From assembly GCA_023525975.1 (NCBI GenBank), contig CM042020.1:14500001-14564000 (forward strand): DNA of 64,000 nt. The letters are read 5' to 3'. The notes below the pieces were generated by a model. That model was given only the letters and a program-made list of their open reading frames with translations, did not search any database and had not been told where the DNA came from. The stretch comes from Smallanthus sonchifolius (Eukaryota; Streptophyta; Magnoliopsida; Asterales; Asteraceae). A program made the translations under genes and the position numbers. This document shows, piece after piece, positions 48,119 through 60,490 of the stretch; positions within the stretch are counted from its first letter, which is position 1; every line of letters starts with the position of its first letter.

Positions 48119-48164
48119 TCGAGTCAAACTTAGTCAAACTTGGTTAAACTTAGTCAAACTAATA
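48119..48164. repeat. Cluster of AGTCAAACTT repeats (W-box-like) in the element H LTR
   Basis: Four near-copies of a 10-12-bp unit, AGTCAAACTT; three keep AGTCAA, the complement of the WRKY W-box core TTGACT. It lies downstream of the TATA box, so a promoter role is only a possibility. Confidence 0.5.
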
Positions 48165-48314
48165 AATATTTTCTAAACCCTTAAAGCAATGAGATTGTTT
48201 GGATACTTAGGGTTCCTATCGCCATACAAAAACACACACTTATAAACCGGTGTTTATAGGTGGCAGTTAGTCGTCAAGCATTCTAAGTCCGCTTTCTTTT
48301 GCACGCACTCTAAG

Positions 48315-48777
48315 GTGAGTTTCACGGCCCCTTTTTCTTATGGTTTAAACTTGGGGGAGAAAACATGGGTACAAACATTTAGATCTTACATTTCATTTAT
48401 ATCACTTGTTGTACTAAGCGCAAACATATCATGAAAGTCCTTACATATCGAACCGTTTAATATATGGGATAGCGAGGTAATCTTGAGTAGTACTACTGTG
48501 CATTGACAAGCCCCACCCGCGTTAGTCGCGCTAACACGACAGGTAGTCGAACGGGTGTAATATTGACCTAAACATTTACCATTGATCATGATAGTCATGG
48601 TAGGAGGCAGTTCAAACATAAACAATCAGCTTCGGTGTCGAAACGCTTTAGTAACATGTAACTAGGTTAGCTACCTATGATATAAATTGTAAATGGTTTT
48701 ATCTAGTATTCTTTACTAACATCGAAACCTGTGAACTCACCAACCTAGTGTTGACACGTTTTAGCATGTTTTCTCAG
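48315..48777 (+). promoter_or_regulatory. Splice-site-like module in the element H LTR (candidate leader intron)
   Basis: TAAG/GTGAGTTTCACGGCCCC, near-consensus donor at 48315; ACTTGGGGGAGAAAACATG near 48350; acceptor-like TTTTCTCAG/GT ending at 48777 after a pyrimidine-rich stretch. Confidence 0.45.
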
Positions 48778-49103
48778 GTCATTAAGGTACAAGCACAAGA
48801 TAAGGCATGCATGCATTTGAAGTCCATCATTTTCAAACTCAAGAACTATTTATTTTATTTATTGTTGGATTATTTATTTTTGGCGAGACTGTTTTGGCGC
48901 ATGCTTTTCATTTAACTTTTCGCTTCCGCAGTCTTACATTAAATCAGTGTTTTCATTACTAGTGTTGCATCGTGACTATGAGCAATACTAGTGGTTTTCT
49001 TAAACTCATATAGAGTCTTTCAAAGTAATTAATGATTGAGATCCTGGTATGTCACGCTCCTAACGGTAAAACTCCGTTAGTGGATTTTGGGGGTGTGACA
49101 GAT

Positions 49104-49117
49104 TGGTATCAGAGCCA
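49104..49117 (+). promoter_or_regulatory. Primer-binding site of element H
   Basis: TGGTATCAGAGCCA three bases after the LTR; initiator tRNA-Met type, not the types usual in Tat/Ogre or Athila elements. Confidence 0.92.
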
Positions 49118-49227
49118 TTGGTTATAGAGAACTAGGAAATGCATACTAGACTATAACAACGCACATGCATTAGTTACACAGCACTTACACTCATACATGG
49201 CACTCACTCATCCCGTTACAGGAAATC

Positions 49228-49360
49228 TTGACACCGCCTAATTCACCCGCATCCCCAGTCGTTCAGGAGCACGATGTTCCTACCGTACCATTGCCAGAGC
49301 CGAGGAGACGTCGACTCAACCCGATCAACACCACTTTAGGGTATGATGAGCCTATTCATG
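49228..49360 (+). pseudogene. Extra ORF of element H upstream of gag, first part (split by element I)
   Basis: An open frame of 44 codons from a TTG (TTGACACCGCCT) that may be a mutated ATG. It is rich in Pro and Arg (PEPRRRRLNP) and runs without stop into the I insertion. It joins in frame with 63177-63703 if I and one copy of TCATG are removed, giving about 219 residues. I do not recognise the protein. Its place between primer site and putative gag is unusual for an element with this primer type. Confidence 0.65.
49356..49360. other. Target-site duplication of element I, left copy (TCATG)
   Basis: Repeated exactly at 63172-63176, directly outside the two LTR termini of I. Confidence 0.96.
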
Positions 49361-51903
49361 TGTCACACCCCGACCAATGGCGGAATCATCGGGGCGGGAC
49401 ATGTAGACTGTTCATAAGCACAAGGTTGACTAAATTGAAATATATTAATTGTCAAATTCCATTACAAACATTCAAACAAAGCAAATTCCAGGAAAAGAAA
49501 CATAATTGAAATACATAAGTTCTTTATTTATTTTAACTAAGTCCAAGCCTATATGTAGCACATCTTGATCAATCTCACATATTAGGACCTGAAACATGAA
49601 TAAAATAAAGTGAACTAAAAGTTGATGAGTATAACACAGGTTTGTATCTAGATAGCATATAGTTTGAAAAACAAATCCATACATATCATGATAAATAAGG
49701 CATTTATGGGGAGCAGCTATTGTGTAACTAAGTACAATCAAACCTTTGTAACTAGCATGCAAAATTGTGTTGTCGGTATCAATCACCCCAATCTGGGTGG
49801 GTTTGTCAGACTCAATAGATCTATCATTGAAAACCGTCGGCTTGAATAGTTAATGATTGCACATAATCGCATACAAAAGTTAGCACAACTAGCACCCGGG
49901 CACAAAGCTCAAATTGCACACATGAATGTAAAGCGGATTTGTACTTGTGTTGTTTGTGTAAATGTAAACATGTAATTTGAATAGTGTTCATGTTTCACCC
50001 CAAAAATGCAAAAGAGTAAAAGGGGCTATGTATACTCACTTGGTTTGGAGGCGTAGCTAACAAAGATACTAGATAGAATAAGGATCCTTGAAATGCACAA
50101 GTTAACCTAGTGTGTAATGCGTATTGTATCAATAGTGTGCACAAAAGTTTAAGTTTAAAGTTGAATTTGAATTTGTGTATAAGGCCATTGATTTGTACTT
50201 AAAAGTATTGAATAAAATATAAGGTTTTGAAATAAACATTTTTGAAGCATTTTGTTTAAGGTGTGAGTTTGAATAATTAATTAAGTAAATTAAATAATTA
50301 TCGTTTGTGAAAATATTGCAAGAGTTAAATGTAGTTAAGTGTAAATAAATAAATGTCTTTGTTTATATATAAAGTAAATAAATAATCGTTATTTTATTTA
50401 TTTATTTATAAAATGTAACTTAACCATTTAAATACTTTTTAAATGAAAGGTTTAGCAATAATTGTAAATTAAATTTTTATAAACTTTAAATAAATAATTT
50501 TCTATTTATTCCAAGATTAAGTATTTGATCTTTCTAAATAGAATTAAATGCATTTTTATAAAAATTAACTATTTTTATTTTGTAATTTAATCAGAAATAT
50601 TTATTGTTTGAAAAATATATAAAATTATAATTCTGCCAAAAATTTAACTCACACACGACCGTGCCTGGGAAGGGCACGATCGTGCTCGAACCACGAGCGC
50701 GACCATGCTAGTCAGGGCGCGACCGTGTTGATCAAACAGAGGGCTTAACTAACTAAATCATTAGGCACGACCGTGCCTTGGCCAGGCATGATCGTGTCTA
50801 TGATTCTAAGACACGACAGAGATTAGCCAAAGGGCATGATTGGGTCTGGACAGGAGGCACGACCGCGCTGGAAGCCGGCATGACCGTGTCTCATGAGGCA
50901 CGACCGCGCTATATGATTAGCGCGACCGCGTCTTTTCCAAATCAGGAACGAATTGACTAATTCTTATAATAACAGGGTTGGAAATCATCGGGCTTTCACC
51001 CAATAGATTATTACGAGTCTCTTTCTATAGATTAATTGAATTTAAAACGTGTTTAGGACCGGATTCGATTAAACTATTTTGAACGAAAACTAGATTCGGG
51101 TTTGAGATGATTTCCATATTATAAGCCCAAATTAGGATGGGGCTTTTGATCTATAGACTAAATCGAATGAAAATAAGGTTTCAATTACCCGGAAGGACGA
51201 TGTATCGATAGCGTAAGGTAGAGGAGAGTTCCGGCGATGACGGGTTTGGCTTCCGGCGTCTTCTGATGCGATTCCGGCTATATCGACGTGTCCAGAAGCT
51301 TTAGAGATGATCGAGTGATGCGTATGGGGGGTTTGATTGAGAGAATTTCGAATTGAAATGGAGAATCGGTGGTTTCAAGAATGTTTTGACGGTTTTGTGG
51401 TTTAATCGAATGATATTGAGTCAATTGCTGTAATTGGTAGTCTTAATATTTTCATTAATGGTAATGAAGTGAATATCCGTTACGAAATCAAACGATTCGG
51501 TGATTGAAACTGCATTTACGTTTCAACCGGTACTAGGCGCGACCGTGCCCAAACGAGGCGCGACCGTGCCTAGGCACCGGGCGCGATCGTTCCAAAGTAA
51601 GTCGCGCGACCGTGGCAAAGCACTCGGCGCGACCGTGCCAGAACGAGGCGCGACCGTGCCTATTAGGATTTCTTGCTACTTTTCAACATCAGACCTTGTA
51701 ACTTTAGTCTTTTGCCATATTTGTATAATTAGATACTTATGTATTGTTTTAATAGGATATAACCGAGTAAAATTTGCGGATTTGCGTTGAAATATAGTAT
51801 TAAATTGATGGTACGAAAAGAAACAAAACAGTGCACTAGAATTGAGTTTGAAATGCATTACATTGAATTGAAAATACGGATACTAAAAATCAGAAATGTT
51901 ACA
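49361..51903 (-). repeat. 3' LTR of element I
   Basis: 2543 bp, TGTCACACCCC to GTTACA. CG-palindrome clusters at about 50650-50935 and 51535-51665. Splice-like module at 50039-49589 on the minus strand. Confidence 0.95.
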
Positions 51904-54900
51904 GTCTCCCCATGTTGAGGGAATTTCGTCCCGAAATTTAGCTAGAGGAAGCTACGGCATCAGTGAAAAGATGGGGGCACTTGAGTTTCATTTGGTCCTC
52001 TCGTTCCCAAGTAAACTCAGGACCACGTTTAGATTCCCATCGAACCTTGACAATAGGAATACGGCTTCGCTTGAGCTGCTTGATTTCACGATCCATGATT
52101 TCTACCGGTCTCTCAACGAAGTGCATCGTTTCGTCAATGTGCACGTCGTCAAGAGGTATGTGAAGATTTTCATCAGCAAGGCATTTCTTCAGATTAGACA
52201 CATGAAATGTAGGATGCACGTTACCAAGTGATGGAGGTAACTCGAGTTTGTAAGCCACTTTCCTAATCCTTTCAAGGATCTTGAATGGGCCCACATAGCG
52301 AGGTGATAATTTACCTTTCTTTCCAAAGCGGATCACACTCTTCCACGGAGACACCTTTAGAAGAACAAGGTCACTGACTTGGAATTCCAAGGGTTTTCGT
52401 CGTTTGTCGGCATAACTCTTTTGCCGACTTCTCGTTGTTTGAATGTTGTCACGGATTTGAATAATCTTGTCGGATGTTTCTTGAATTAGCTCGAGACCGG
52501 TGATTTGTGCTTCAACAATCTCGTTCCAACAGATAGGAGAACGACACTTGCGACCATGGAGAGCTTCAAATGGAGCCATGTTGATACTTGTGTGGTAGCT
52601 ATTGTTGTAAGAGAACTTGATGAGGGGTAAATGTGAATCCCAGTTGCCACCAAAATCAATTACACAAGCTCTAAGCATGTCTTCAAGAGTTTGAATTGTT
52701 CGCTCGGTTTGACCATCAGTTTGGGGATGGTAAGTTGTGCTTAAATCCAATCGTGTACCAAGAGCAGATTGAAGAGATTGCCAAAAACGAGAAGTGAACC
52801 GAGCATCTCTATCAGAGATTATGTTTAAGGGAACACCGTGACGGTTCACAATTTCATCAATGTATATTCGGGCTAGTTTCTCAACCCGATAGTCTTCACG
52901 GATGGGCAAGAAATGAGCAGATTTGGTGAGACGATCAATGATCACCCAAATGCTATCATAACCACTTGAGGTGCGAGGAAGGTTGGTAATGAAACCCATA
53001 GCTAAGTTCTCCCATTTCCACACGGGAATTTCCGGTTGTTCAAGTAATCCGGAAGGACGTTGGTGTTCGGCTTTGACTTTGGAAAACGTTAGACATTTGG
53101 CAACATAGAAAGCGATGTCTTTCTTCATACCGGGCCATCAATATTGTTGGCGAAGGTCTTGGTACATTTTATCCGCACCAGGATGAATAGAATAACGAGT
53201 CTTGTGAGCCTCGTTCATAAGAAATGTACGGAGATCATCGCGATCGGGAACCCAAATACGGTTCAAGTAATAAAGTAAGCCATTGGGTTTTGATTCAAGT
53301 TGAAGTTCAACACCACACAACATTTCCTCATACATGTTACCCTCGGTGACTGAGACGTGTTGAGCTTCTAAGATGCGATTTTGAATGTCGGTTTGAATTC
53401 GGACACATTGAAGCATGACATGGTCCTTTCGACTCAAAGCGTCGGCTACAACATTCGCTTTGCCGGGACGGTAACGAATCTCGCAGTCATAGTCGTTAAG
53501 GAGTTCAACCCAACGTCGTTGCCTCATATTGAGTTCCTTTTGGTTGAAGATGTGTTGGAGACTTTTGTGGTCGGTGAACACCACACACTTTGTGTCATAG
53601 AGATAATGTCTCCAAATCTTCAAGGTGAATACAACCGCACCCAACTCGAGATCGTGCGTCGTATAATTCTTCTCATGAATCTTGAGTTGTCTTGATGTGT
53701 AGGCAATTACTTTGCCTCGTTGCATGAGGACATAACCAAGACCTTGGTTGGAAGCATCACAGTAGACAACTAGATCATCATTCCCATCAGGGAGAGTCAA
53801 TATAGGAGCATTGCACAACTTTTGCTTGAGAGTTTGGAAAGCTTCTTCTTGTTTTGGTCCCCATTCATAAGTTTTACCCTTGTGGGTCAAGGCGGTAAGA
53901 GGGACAGCAATCTTAGAGAAGTTTGAGATGAAACAACGGTAATATCCCGCAAGACCAAGAAATGAACGAACTTCAGTAGGAGTCTTCGGGGCATTCCAAT
54001 TCTTAACCGTTTCGATCTTAGCAGGGTCAACATGAATACCCTTGTCGTTGACGATGTGACCAAGAAATTGAACTTCCTTTAGCCAAAATTCACATTTGGA
54101 GAATTTGGCATATAGTTGTTCCTTCCTCAAGAGATCCAAAACCAGTCTAAGATGTTGCTCATGGTCAGCTTTAGTCTTGGAATAGATTAAAATGTCATCG
54201 ATGAAAACGATTACGAACTTATCAAGGTACGGTTTGCACACACGATTCATGAGGTCCATGAAAACTGCGGGTGCATTGGTTAGTCCAAAAGGCATAACCA
54301 TGAACTCGTAATGACCATACCTTGTTCGGAAGACAGACTTTGGAATATCATCTTCTTGTACACGGAGTTGGTGATAACCGGATCGAAGGTCAATCTTTGA
54401 GAAGCAAGTAGAACCTTGAAGTTGATCAAAGAGGTCATCAGTTCTAGGTAAAGGATAACGGTTTTTGATAGTAAGCTTGTTGAGTTCGCGGTAGTCAATA
54501 CACATGAGAAATGATCCATCTTTCTTTTTAACGAACAAGACAGGTGCACCCCACGGTGAATGACTTGGACGAATGAATCCCTTGTCAGAGAACTCTTGAA
54601 GTTGACTTGCAAGTTCTTGCATTTCAGAAGGTGCAAGACGGTAAGGAGCTCTAGCCACGGGGTTAGCTCCAGGCACAAGATCAATGCGAAATTCTACTTG
54701 ACGAACGGGTGGAAGACCGTATAGATCTTCGGGAAATACTTCGGGAAAATCCCGAATGATGGGAATGTCTTGTATACTCTTCTCTTTGACATCTTTTTGA
54801 ACAATATGAGCTAAGAAGGCTATGTACTTCTTTCGTAAGTACTTTTGAGCGGTAGTGCATGACATTAATTTAAGTCCTTTACAAGGCTTTTCACCAAAGA

Positions 54901-55118
54901 CTTCTCCCGATGGTAGAGGTATTCGGATGCACTTCTCGAAACAGATGATTTCGGAATGATGATTTGATATCCAATCCATGCCTATGATGATATCAAAACT
55001 TCCTAGTGGCATTGGAACAAGGTTGATTGGGAATGCATGATCATTGAGTTCTAAAGAACAGTCGTGGATAATGGAGTCTATTGTAAGGGAGTCGCCATTT
55101 GCTACTTCTACAGTGAAG

Positions 55119-55123
55119 GTTTG
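55119..55123. other. Target-site duplication of solo LTR J, left copy (GTTTG)
   Basis: Repeated at 58887-58891. Removing J and one copy restores continuity with the protease sequence of element A at the same place. Confidence 0.95.
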
Positions 55124-56052
55124 TGTGACTCCCAGTATTTCAGGTAAGTGTCCATATTACATAAATGCACGTTTATAACATATATTTCCTTAAGTTTTAT
55201 TTTGACTAAGTAAAGTCAAGGAGTCTAACAAAGGAAATTATACCAAAATAGTAATTTTGGAGAATTACTAGGAAAATAAACAGTGATAACCCACAAAGTA
55301 CGGTCGTTGGTGATTGACAAGAACTTGACAGTAAAAGTCTAGTAAGACGTTTTAATAATTAAAGATATTAAAGCAGGTATTAATTTCAGGTATTATACCA
55401 CATCTAAATCAATCACATCATCATCATGATTGCTTTGCTTACACAACACTCAAGATTCATAATCATCATGATTATGACCAAAGATGCAAGCAACATAAAG
55501 ATCACATCACTATCATTATATCCTTGCTTGTACTCCACTCCAGCATCAAATCTTAATGATGATGACTTGTTGAGATCTATACTCAACCCTCGTTTCATCT
55601 AATAATTATATATATATGTATATATATATATCTAGGTATATAGATATAAAGTTTTAATCACTAAAAGTTCCTACACCGAGTATTATATCACGGTATCACC
55701 TACCGGGTGTATTCTAACTATAACCGACCTAACTAACCATTGGATCCTAACTACAAGATTTGACAAAACCCAACCCCCCACCCATACTCTATTCTCGGTC
55801 AAAGTTGGCCCTAGAGGGGGACCCACCTTCTTGTCTTCTCCATGGCACCATCCCTTGTGTCATTTGCACCATACTCTTTCATGTGACAATCAAGCCAAAG
55901 TCACATCAATCCCACCCACCATCCTCACCCATCATATGTGTCATAAGGCCATGCCCATTTAACTAACACTCCAAGCAAGAGTCACCTCCATCACATAGAC
56001 CATACCTTGTAATAATGATACATGATGATCACCAAGTTCACACTCCATCCAA

Positions 56053-56063
56053 TATATATATAA
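56053..56063 (+). promoter_or_regulatory. TATA box in solo LTR J
   Basis: TATATATATAA about 930 bp into the LTR, followed 15 bp later by a hairpin. Confidence 0.7.
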
Positions 56064-56077
56064 GAGTGTATGGAGGA

Positions 56078-56101
56078 AGAACAAGAGTTTCCTCTTGTTC
56101 T
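56078..56101 (+). other. Perfect 10-bp inverted repeat at the presumed transcription start of J
   Basis: AGAACAAGAG and CTCTTGTTCT separated by TTTC, 15-40 bp downstream of the TATA box, so it would span or directly follow the start site. Confidence 0.7.
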
Positions 56102-57534
56102 CTCCCTTTCTTGGCTCAAGCAACACACACAAACACACACTTAAAACTCAAAGATCAAGATCCATTGGAAAGAATTAGCTAAAAGCCTTGGAGATTCAAG
56201 AGATCTTGGAGTTTTAGGAAGCTTTTACTAAGAGGATTCAAGCATTATCATCTTTCACTAATGGTTCTTCCCTAGCTAGACTAGTGGTATGGAAACTCAA
56301 ACACTCCAACTCCTTTCTTTCTCTCCATATGTATCGACACATACATGCACACACACTTTACTATTTTGAAATCAAGAACAAAATCCTCTATAGGTTTAGC
56401 TAGAGCTTTGAAGCTTCAAGGTGTTTCAAGGGTGTTTTAAAGAGTTCAAGCTTCCTACACAATTCCATCCTTCTCCTTGCTTGCTTTAAGTGAGTGTTCA
56501 TATCCTAAGTCTTGATTTCATTAAGTACACTAGTTGTTTTGTGTAGGAGATTCACCCAAATAATGGATTGTTCAAAGAAAAAGTCGCCACTTTATACACG
56601 TTATTGCTGGCAGAATTTTTAGCCATCTTTAGGGAGTTGTATCTGGGTCAAAACTAAACCAAAATGGACGATTCTTGAGTCAAAAATTAAGTTTAAAGAA
56701 TCCTCTATCCATTACAAGTGATTTCGTGATTTTTGGTGGAGTTTTGATACCTGAAAAAATCGATACAAGAAAATTGGTACAACCTGAGTTTTTGGACAGA
56801 ATTCTAAGGCCGACTTCATGGGGTCATAACTCACTCAAAAATGGTTCAAATGACTTGATTCCTTTTTCTAAAACTAGTATTTTGTGTTGGCATTACAACC
56901 CATATTTCCTATTATCAGAAAACTAACATTTTGGCCCCCAACCGTCAAGATTTCCGAGACCTACCCGACAAAACCGAAGTTGTTAACATCTTTGTGTTAT
57001 GATTTTTGTTTAAAACCCTTAAACCCCTTTATAAATTATTACCCATACATTTCAATAGATTCAATACACTTAGTTGAGTGTGGTAAAAGTTTCATAAATT
57101 ATTGAGTTCGATAAAATAACTAAAAACACGACACAAGTTGACTTAAAAACCCGAATACATTAATAAAGGCTATTTTGATGTAAAAGTTTTACCTTCCATA
57201 CTATATATTTGTTTTCAACTCCAACCATGAGGTGGTTGTGTAAACGTAAAGACACGTCTTGAGATGCATAACTTATTTATATAAGTATATATAAATGTAT
57301 ATGATTGTCACAACTCGTCACTGACAGTCGTCATGTCAAAACAGTCAGAAATATAAACTAGTATTCATGTCGAGTCTAATTGGGTGAATCATATACACGA
57401 TCAACTAACACATTCGAAACAGTGTTTAGACCGTAAAGTATCTTATTTACCATAGGGAATGGTTAGGTCGGCTCACATATTCACGGATTGCTACTTATTT
57501 TGCTAGGATTTCATCGAACACAAGGTGAGTTCAC

Positions 57535-58633
57535 GGCCCCCTTTCGCTTTTTAATGTTTTGTAAACTGCGGGGGAGAAACATACTTACTTGTTATGTTTT
57601 GAAAACATGAATTACATTTGCTTACACGTTTGACATCATGAACATTCGGGTTTAACTTCTTGTGAGTTTTACTAACCCCTTTTTCAAAGTTTTTGAAATG
57701 TTTTGGGGTGGAAACATATTCATAAAGATTTTTCGTATGTAAATGAATGAACTAATGATCAGACCGTATGTGTGTATTGAGGGAAAAATAAAGCGCTTAA
57801 AGTCCTCGAAATAAAAATTAGTAACCATTAGCTATGGACTTAGCCCGGGATCATATGGATAGTACTATGGGGGTGACGCTCCCGATCATGGTTAGTCACG
57901 CTAATCAGGGGTCCAAATGGCCGAATGACCGCATATTATCTTACTCGCAGAAAGGCGAGGGGAGGCACTAAATTGTTGGGGTTTGGTTACGGTCTGGTTA
58001 CGGTCTCGTACATTACATACTGTTTTGTATTCCTTGCAAGTTTACAAATGGGGTCAATTGATCGGATTAGTATTCAGATTCATTGGTAATACATACAAAG
58101 CGTTTTGATCGGAAAATGATCATGTTTAAACATTGGATTTATGACGGTAAAGTCATGGTAATGTTTTCAAAGGAAAACTACATATTTTATGACGGTTAAG
58201 TCATGGTAATGTTTTCAAAGGAAAACTACATATTTTATGACGGTTAAGTCATGGTAATGTTTTCAAAGGAAAACTACATATTTTATGACGGTTAAGTCAT
58301 GGTAATGTTTTCAAAGGAAAACTACATATTTTATGACGGTAAAGTCATGGACATGTTTTCAATGGAAAACTACTTATTTTATGACGGTAAAGTCATGGAC
58401 ATGTTTTCAAAGGAAAACTACTTATTTCATGACGGTAAAGTCATGGGCATGTTTTCAAGGGAAAACTACTTATTTTATGACGGTAAAGTCATGGGCATGT
58501 TTTCAAAGGAAAACTACTTATTTTATGACGGCTAAGTCATGTATACGTTTTCGAGGAAAACTAACTGTACTAAATGAACAATCTCTGTGAACTCACCAAC
58601 CTTTGTGTTGACACTTTCAAGTATGTTTCTCAG
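57535..58633 (+). promoter_or_regulatory. Splice-site-like module in solo LTR J (candidate leader intron)
   Basis: AAG/GTGAGTTCACGGCCCC at 57535, CGGGGGAGAAACAT near 57569, and acceptor-like TGTTTCTCAG/GTAAC ending at 58633. The 48-bp repeat lies inside. Confidence 0.45.
58141..58560 (+). repeat. 48-bp tandem repeat, about nine units
   Basis: GACGG recurs at 58143, 58191, 58239, 58287, 58335, 58383, 58431, 58479 and 58527, exactly 48 bp apart. Early units read GTCATGGTAATG and ACATATTTT; later ones read GTCATGGACATG or GTCATGGGCATG and ACTTATTT, so the array grew in two blocks. Confidence 0.97.
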
Positions 58634-58891
58634 GTAACCTTTAGCCATGGCGCGGTTGGAATAGGCTAACTATGTTGGAACAATTCCTAGCTGGAAGGAC
58701 ATAGATAATCTGGTTTCAAGTCTGTCGTTGATCTAGAAGAACTTAGATCATTGTACTATTTAGTCTTACTATCTGTGTATGTATACAAGTCTTAGAAATC
58801 ACTATTACAGCTTCCGCTATCATGTAATGAACCAATCGTTGCAACCTATATTTATTTAATAAGTAAATAAATTTCGGGGTGTGACAGTTTG

Positions 58892-58984
58892 CTCTAATTT
58901 GGACCGTGTTTTTGCAAGTAAAGGTTCAAAATTAAGTGACACGAAACACTTATCCGCACCGGTATCAAATAAAATGGAGGCATA
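58892..58984 (-). other. Protease N-terminal stretch of element I right of J
   Basis: Sense reading continues from the gag stop through the FDTGADK region to the J insertion; part of the broken polyprotein above. Confidence 0.85.
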
Positions 58985-60427
58985 TTGACTATTAACAAGG
59001 AACGTACCATTGACCACATTATTGTTGGCTTAAGCTTCATTGTCGTTTATGTTGAAAGCATGCCCACGAGCTCCGCCATGTCTAGCATTGGTAAATCTTG
59101 GGCACTGGTCACGGAAGTGGTTTGGGTCGCCACACTCATAACAAGCACGCCCATTTGCAATAACGGGAACACCTTGATTAGCCACTTGCGGGTTGGTTCG
59201 GTTTGGTGGGTTGACTTGGCCCGCAAGAGCTTTGGCCCTACAAACATTAACCGTATGGCCATATCTCCCACAATGAGTACAAAGGCGACATGGGATGCTT
59301 TGGGGATGATGATAGTTGCAGGTGGCACAAAGTGGGTAGATTCCAACATATGGGTTTTTGGCCGGTGCTTGAACCATAGGTGCAACTTGGTTAACAGGAA
59401 TAGCAGGAGTGACCACAGCAAAATTTCTAGTCTTTCTCTTTCTATTATTGCGAGAGAGTTCAGATGTGGCTTCTTTGATGTGGGTAGGAGGGGTTATGGA
59501 GTCGGAAACTTTCTTGGTGCCCTTTTTAGTAAGAGTCCCCGCCTTCACATGGTTATCGGTTAAGGTAGCGGACAAACGGATAGCATCCTCAAGTGTTGCA
59601 GGATTTCTTCCTAGGACAGTATCTTGAATTTGCCTAGGTAGTCCCCCAATATACTTTTCAATGCAGAGGTACAAAGGAGTGACCATGTGGGGCACGAGAA
59701 GACTTAACTCGTGAAACCGAGTTGTATATGCCAAGTTTTCACCACTATCTTGGGCAAGATCCCAAAATTCGGCTTCAAGTTTCTTTACCTCATTTCGAGG
59801 ACAGAATTCCTCAGTCATTAGCCTTTTAACCTCAACCCAAGGTAAGGCCATTGCTACATCTACACCTCTATTTCTTTTCTCCCCATTCCACCACGTGAGT
59901 GCCCGTTTTTGTAAGACACTTGTGGCATGACGAACACGAAGGTTGTCGGGACAGTCACTATTGAGAAAGGTATTCTCAATACTTTCGAACCATTGAAGAA
60001 GCCCGGTAGCTCCTTCGGTACCATAGAACTTGAGGGGATTACATGAGTTGAAATGCTTGAAGGTGCATTGTGGTGGGTTGACACCACCATTTCCACCATT
60101 ACCACCATTACCACCATGGTTACCATAGGCGGCACCATTAGCTTGAGTGAGTTGAGTTACAAGTTGTGTAAGGATGGTAGCAATGTCGGTGTTGGTGTTG
60201 GCCACGGGAGCATGACGAGGAGGCATTCTACAAATTTTCACAAGACAATAAAAGATGTAAGAACTTATGGATGTTGTTTGGATCTAAAAGAATAAGATAA
60301 CAATTAAAATAGTAATTCATAGTTGGGATTGTACTCAAATAGTGATATAATCACTTGAATACTATGACACATTAAGGTTAATATTTTCAAGAAGACATGC
60401 TTTAGCCTATAAGTAAACACTCATCAC

Positions 60428-60490
60428 GGGAATTCCCAGGAAAGCATATGGGTCCCTCGGTTGATTGGGATTTATGCGAAATGCTTTCCT
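60428..60490 (-). promoter_or_regulatory. Conserved leader hairpin plus palindrome (element I)
   Basis: Arms 60481-60490 and 60438-60447 pair perfectly over 10 bp, and the palindrome GGGAATTCCC (60428-60437) is perfect. The rest of the leader, 60227-60896, is AT-rich and noncoding. Confidence 0.7.

Larger units (their letters stand above)
47056..49100 (+). repeat. 5' LTR of element H, second fragment
   Basis: Continues H's LTR after F and ends GGGGGTGTGACA, directly before the primer site. A TATA box lies at 47133. Blocks such as GGTGAGTTTCACGGCCCC and CTCACCAACCTAGTGTTGACAC are shared with J. Confidence 0.9.
55124..58886 (+). mobile_element. Solo LTR J, 3763 bp, family related to H
   Basis: TGTGACTCCCAG to GGGGTGTGACA with a 5-bp duplication, and no primer site or coding region inside, so this is a solo LTR. 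The orientation follows from the TATA box at 56053 and from matches to H: GGTGAGTTCACGGCCCC near 57534 and GTGAACTCACCAACC near 58587. It holds an AT microsatellite (about 55607-55633), a short hairpin near the presumed start site, and a 48-bp tandem repeat. ORFs in the repeat are a consequence of the unit length. Confidence 0.92.
51938..60226 (-). pseudogene. Broken gag-pol of element I, interrupted by J
   Basis: The gag starts at ATG 60226 (MPPRHAP) and keeps the gag core and two CCHC knuckles up to a stop at 59027-59029, just before the protease. The protease is cut by J (55124-58886) after its FDTGADK motif. The frame resumes at 55118 and runs through reverse transcriptase (FIDDILIY), RNase H and the start of integrase to a TGA at 53135-53137 (Trp codon). 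It then covers the DD35E region and the chromodomain to the normal end at 51938. Three codons are missing near 54902 compared with A. J plus its duplication is 3768 bp, a multiple of three, so the frame number stays the same on both sides by chance. Confidence 0.94.

Noticed and set aside
47056..49100. Host gene between F and I
   Set aside because: CT-rich and GC-rich blocks near 47170-47230 looked like a 5' untranslated region, but the sequence is continuous with H's LTR and leads directly to a primer-binding site.
49228..49509. ORF continuing from H into the LTR of I
   Set aside because: Codons after 49360 are LTR sequence; the true continuation is at 63177.
55607..55633. AT dinucleotide run as a possible origin or matrix-attachment site
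   Set aside because: A short microsatellite in an LTR gives no specific support for either.
58299..58590. Two overlapping ORFs with 16-residue repeats
   Set aside because: They arise because the 48-bp unit is a multiple of three; they lie in a solo LTR with no start context and the first units contain stops in the same frame.
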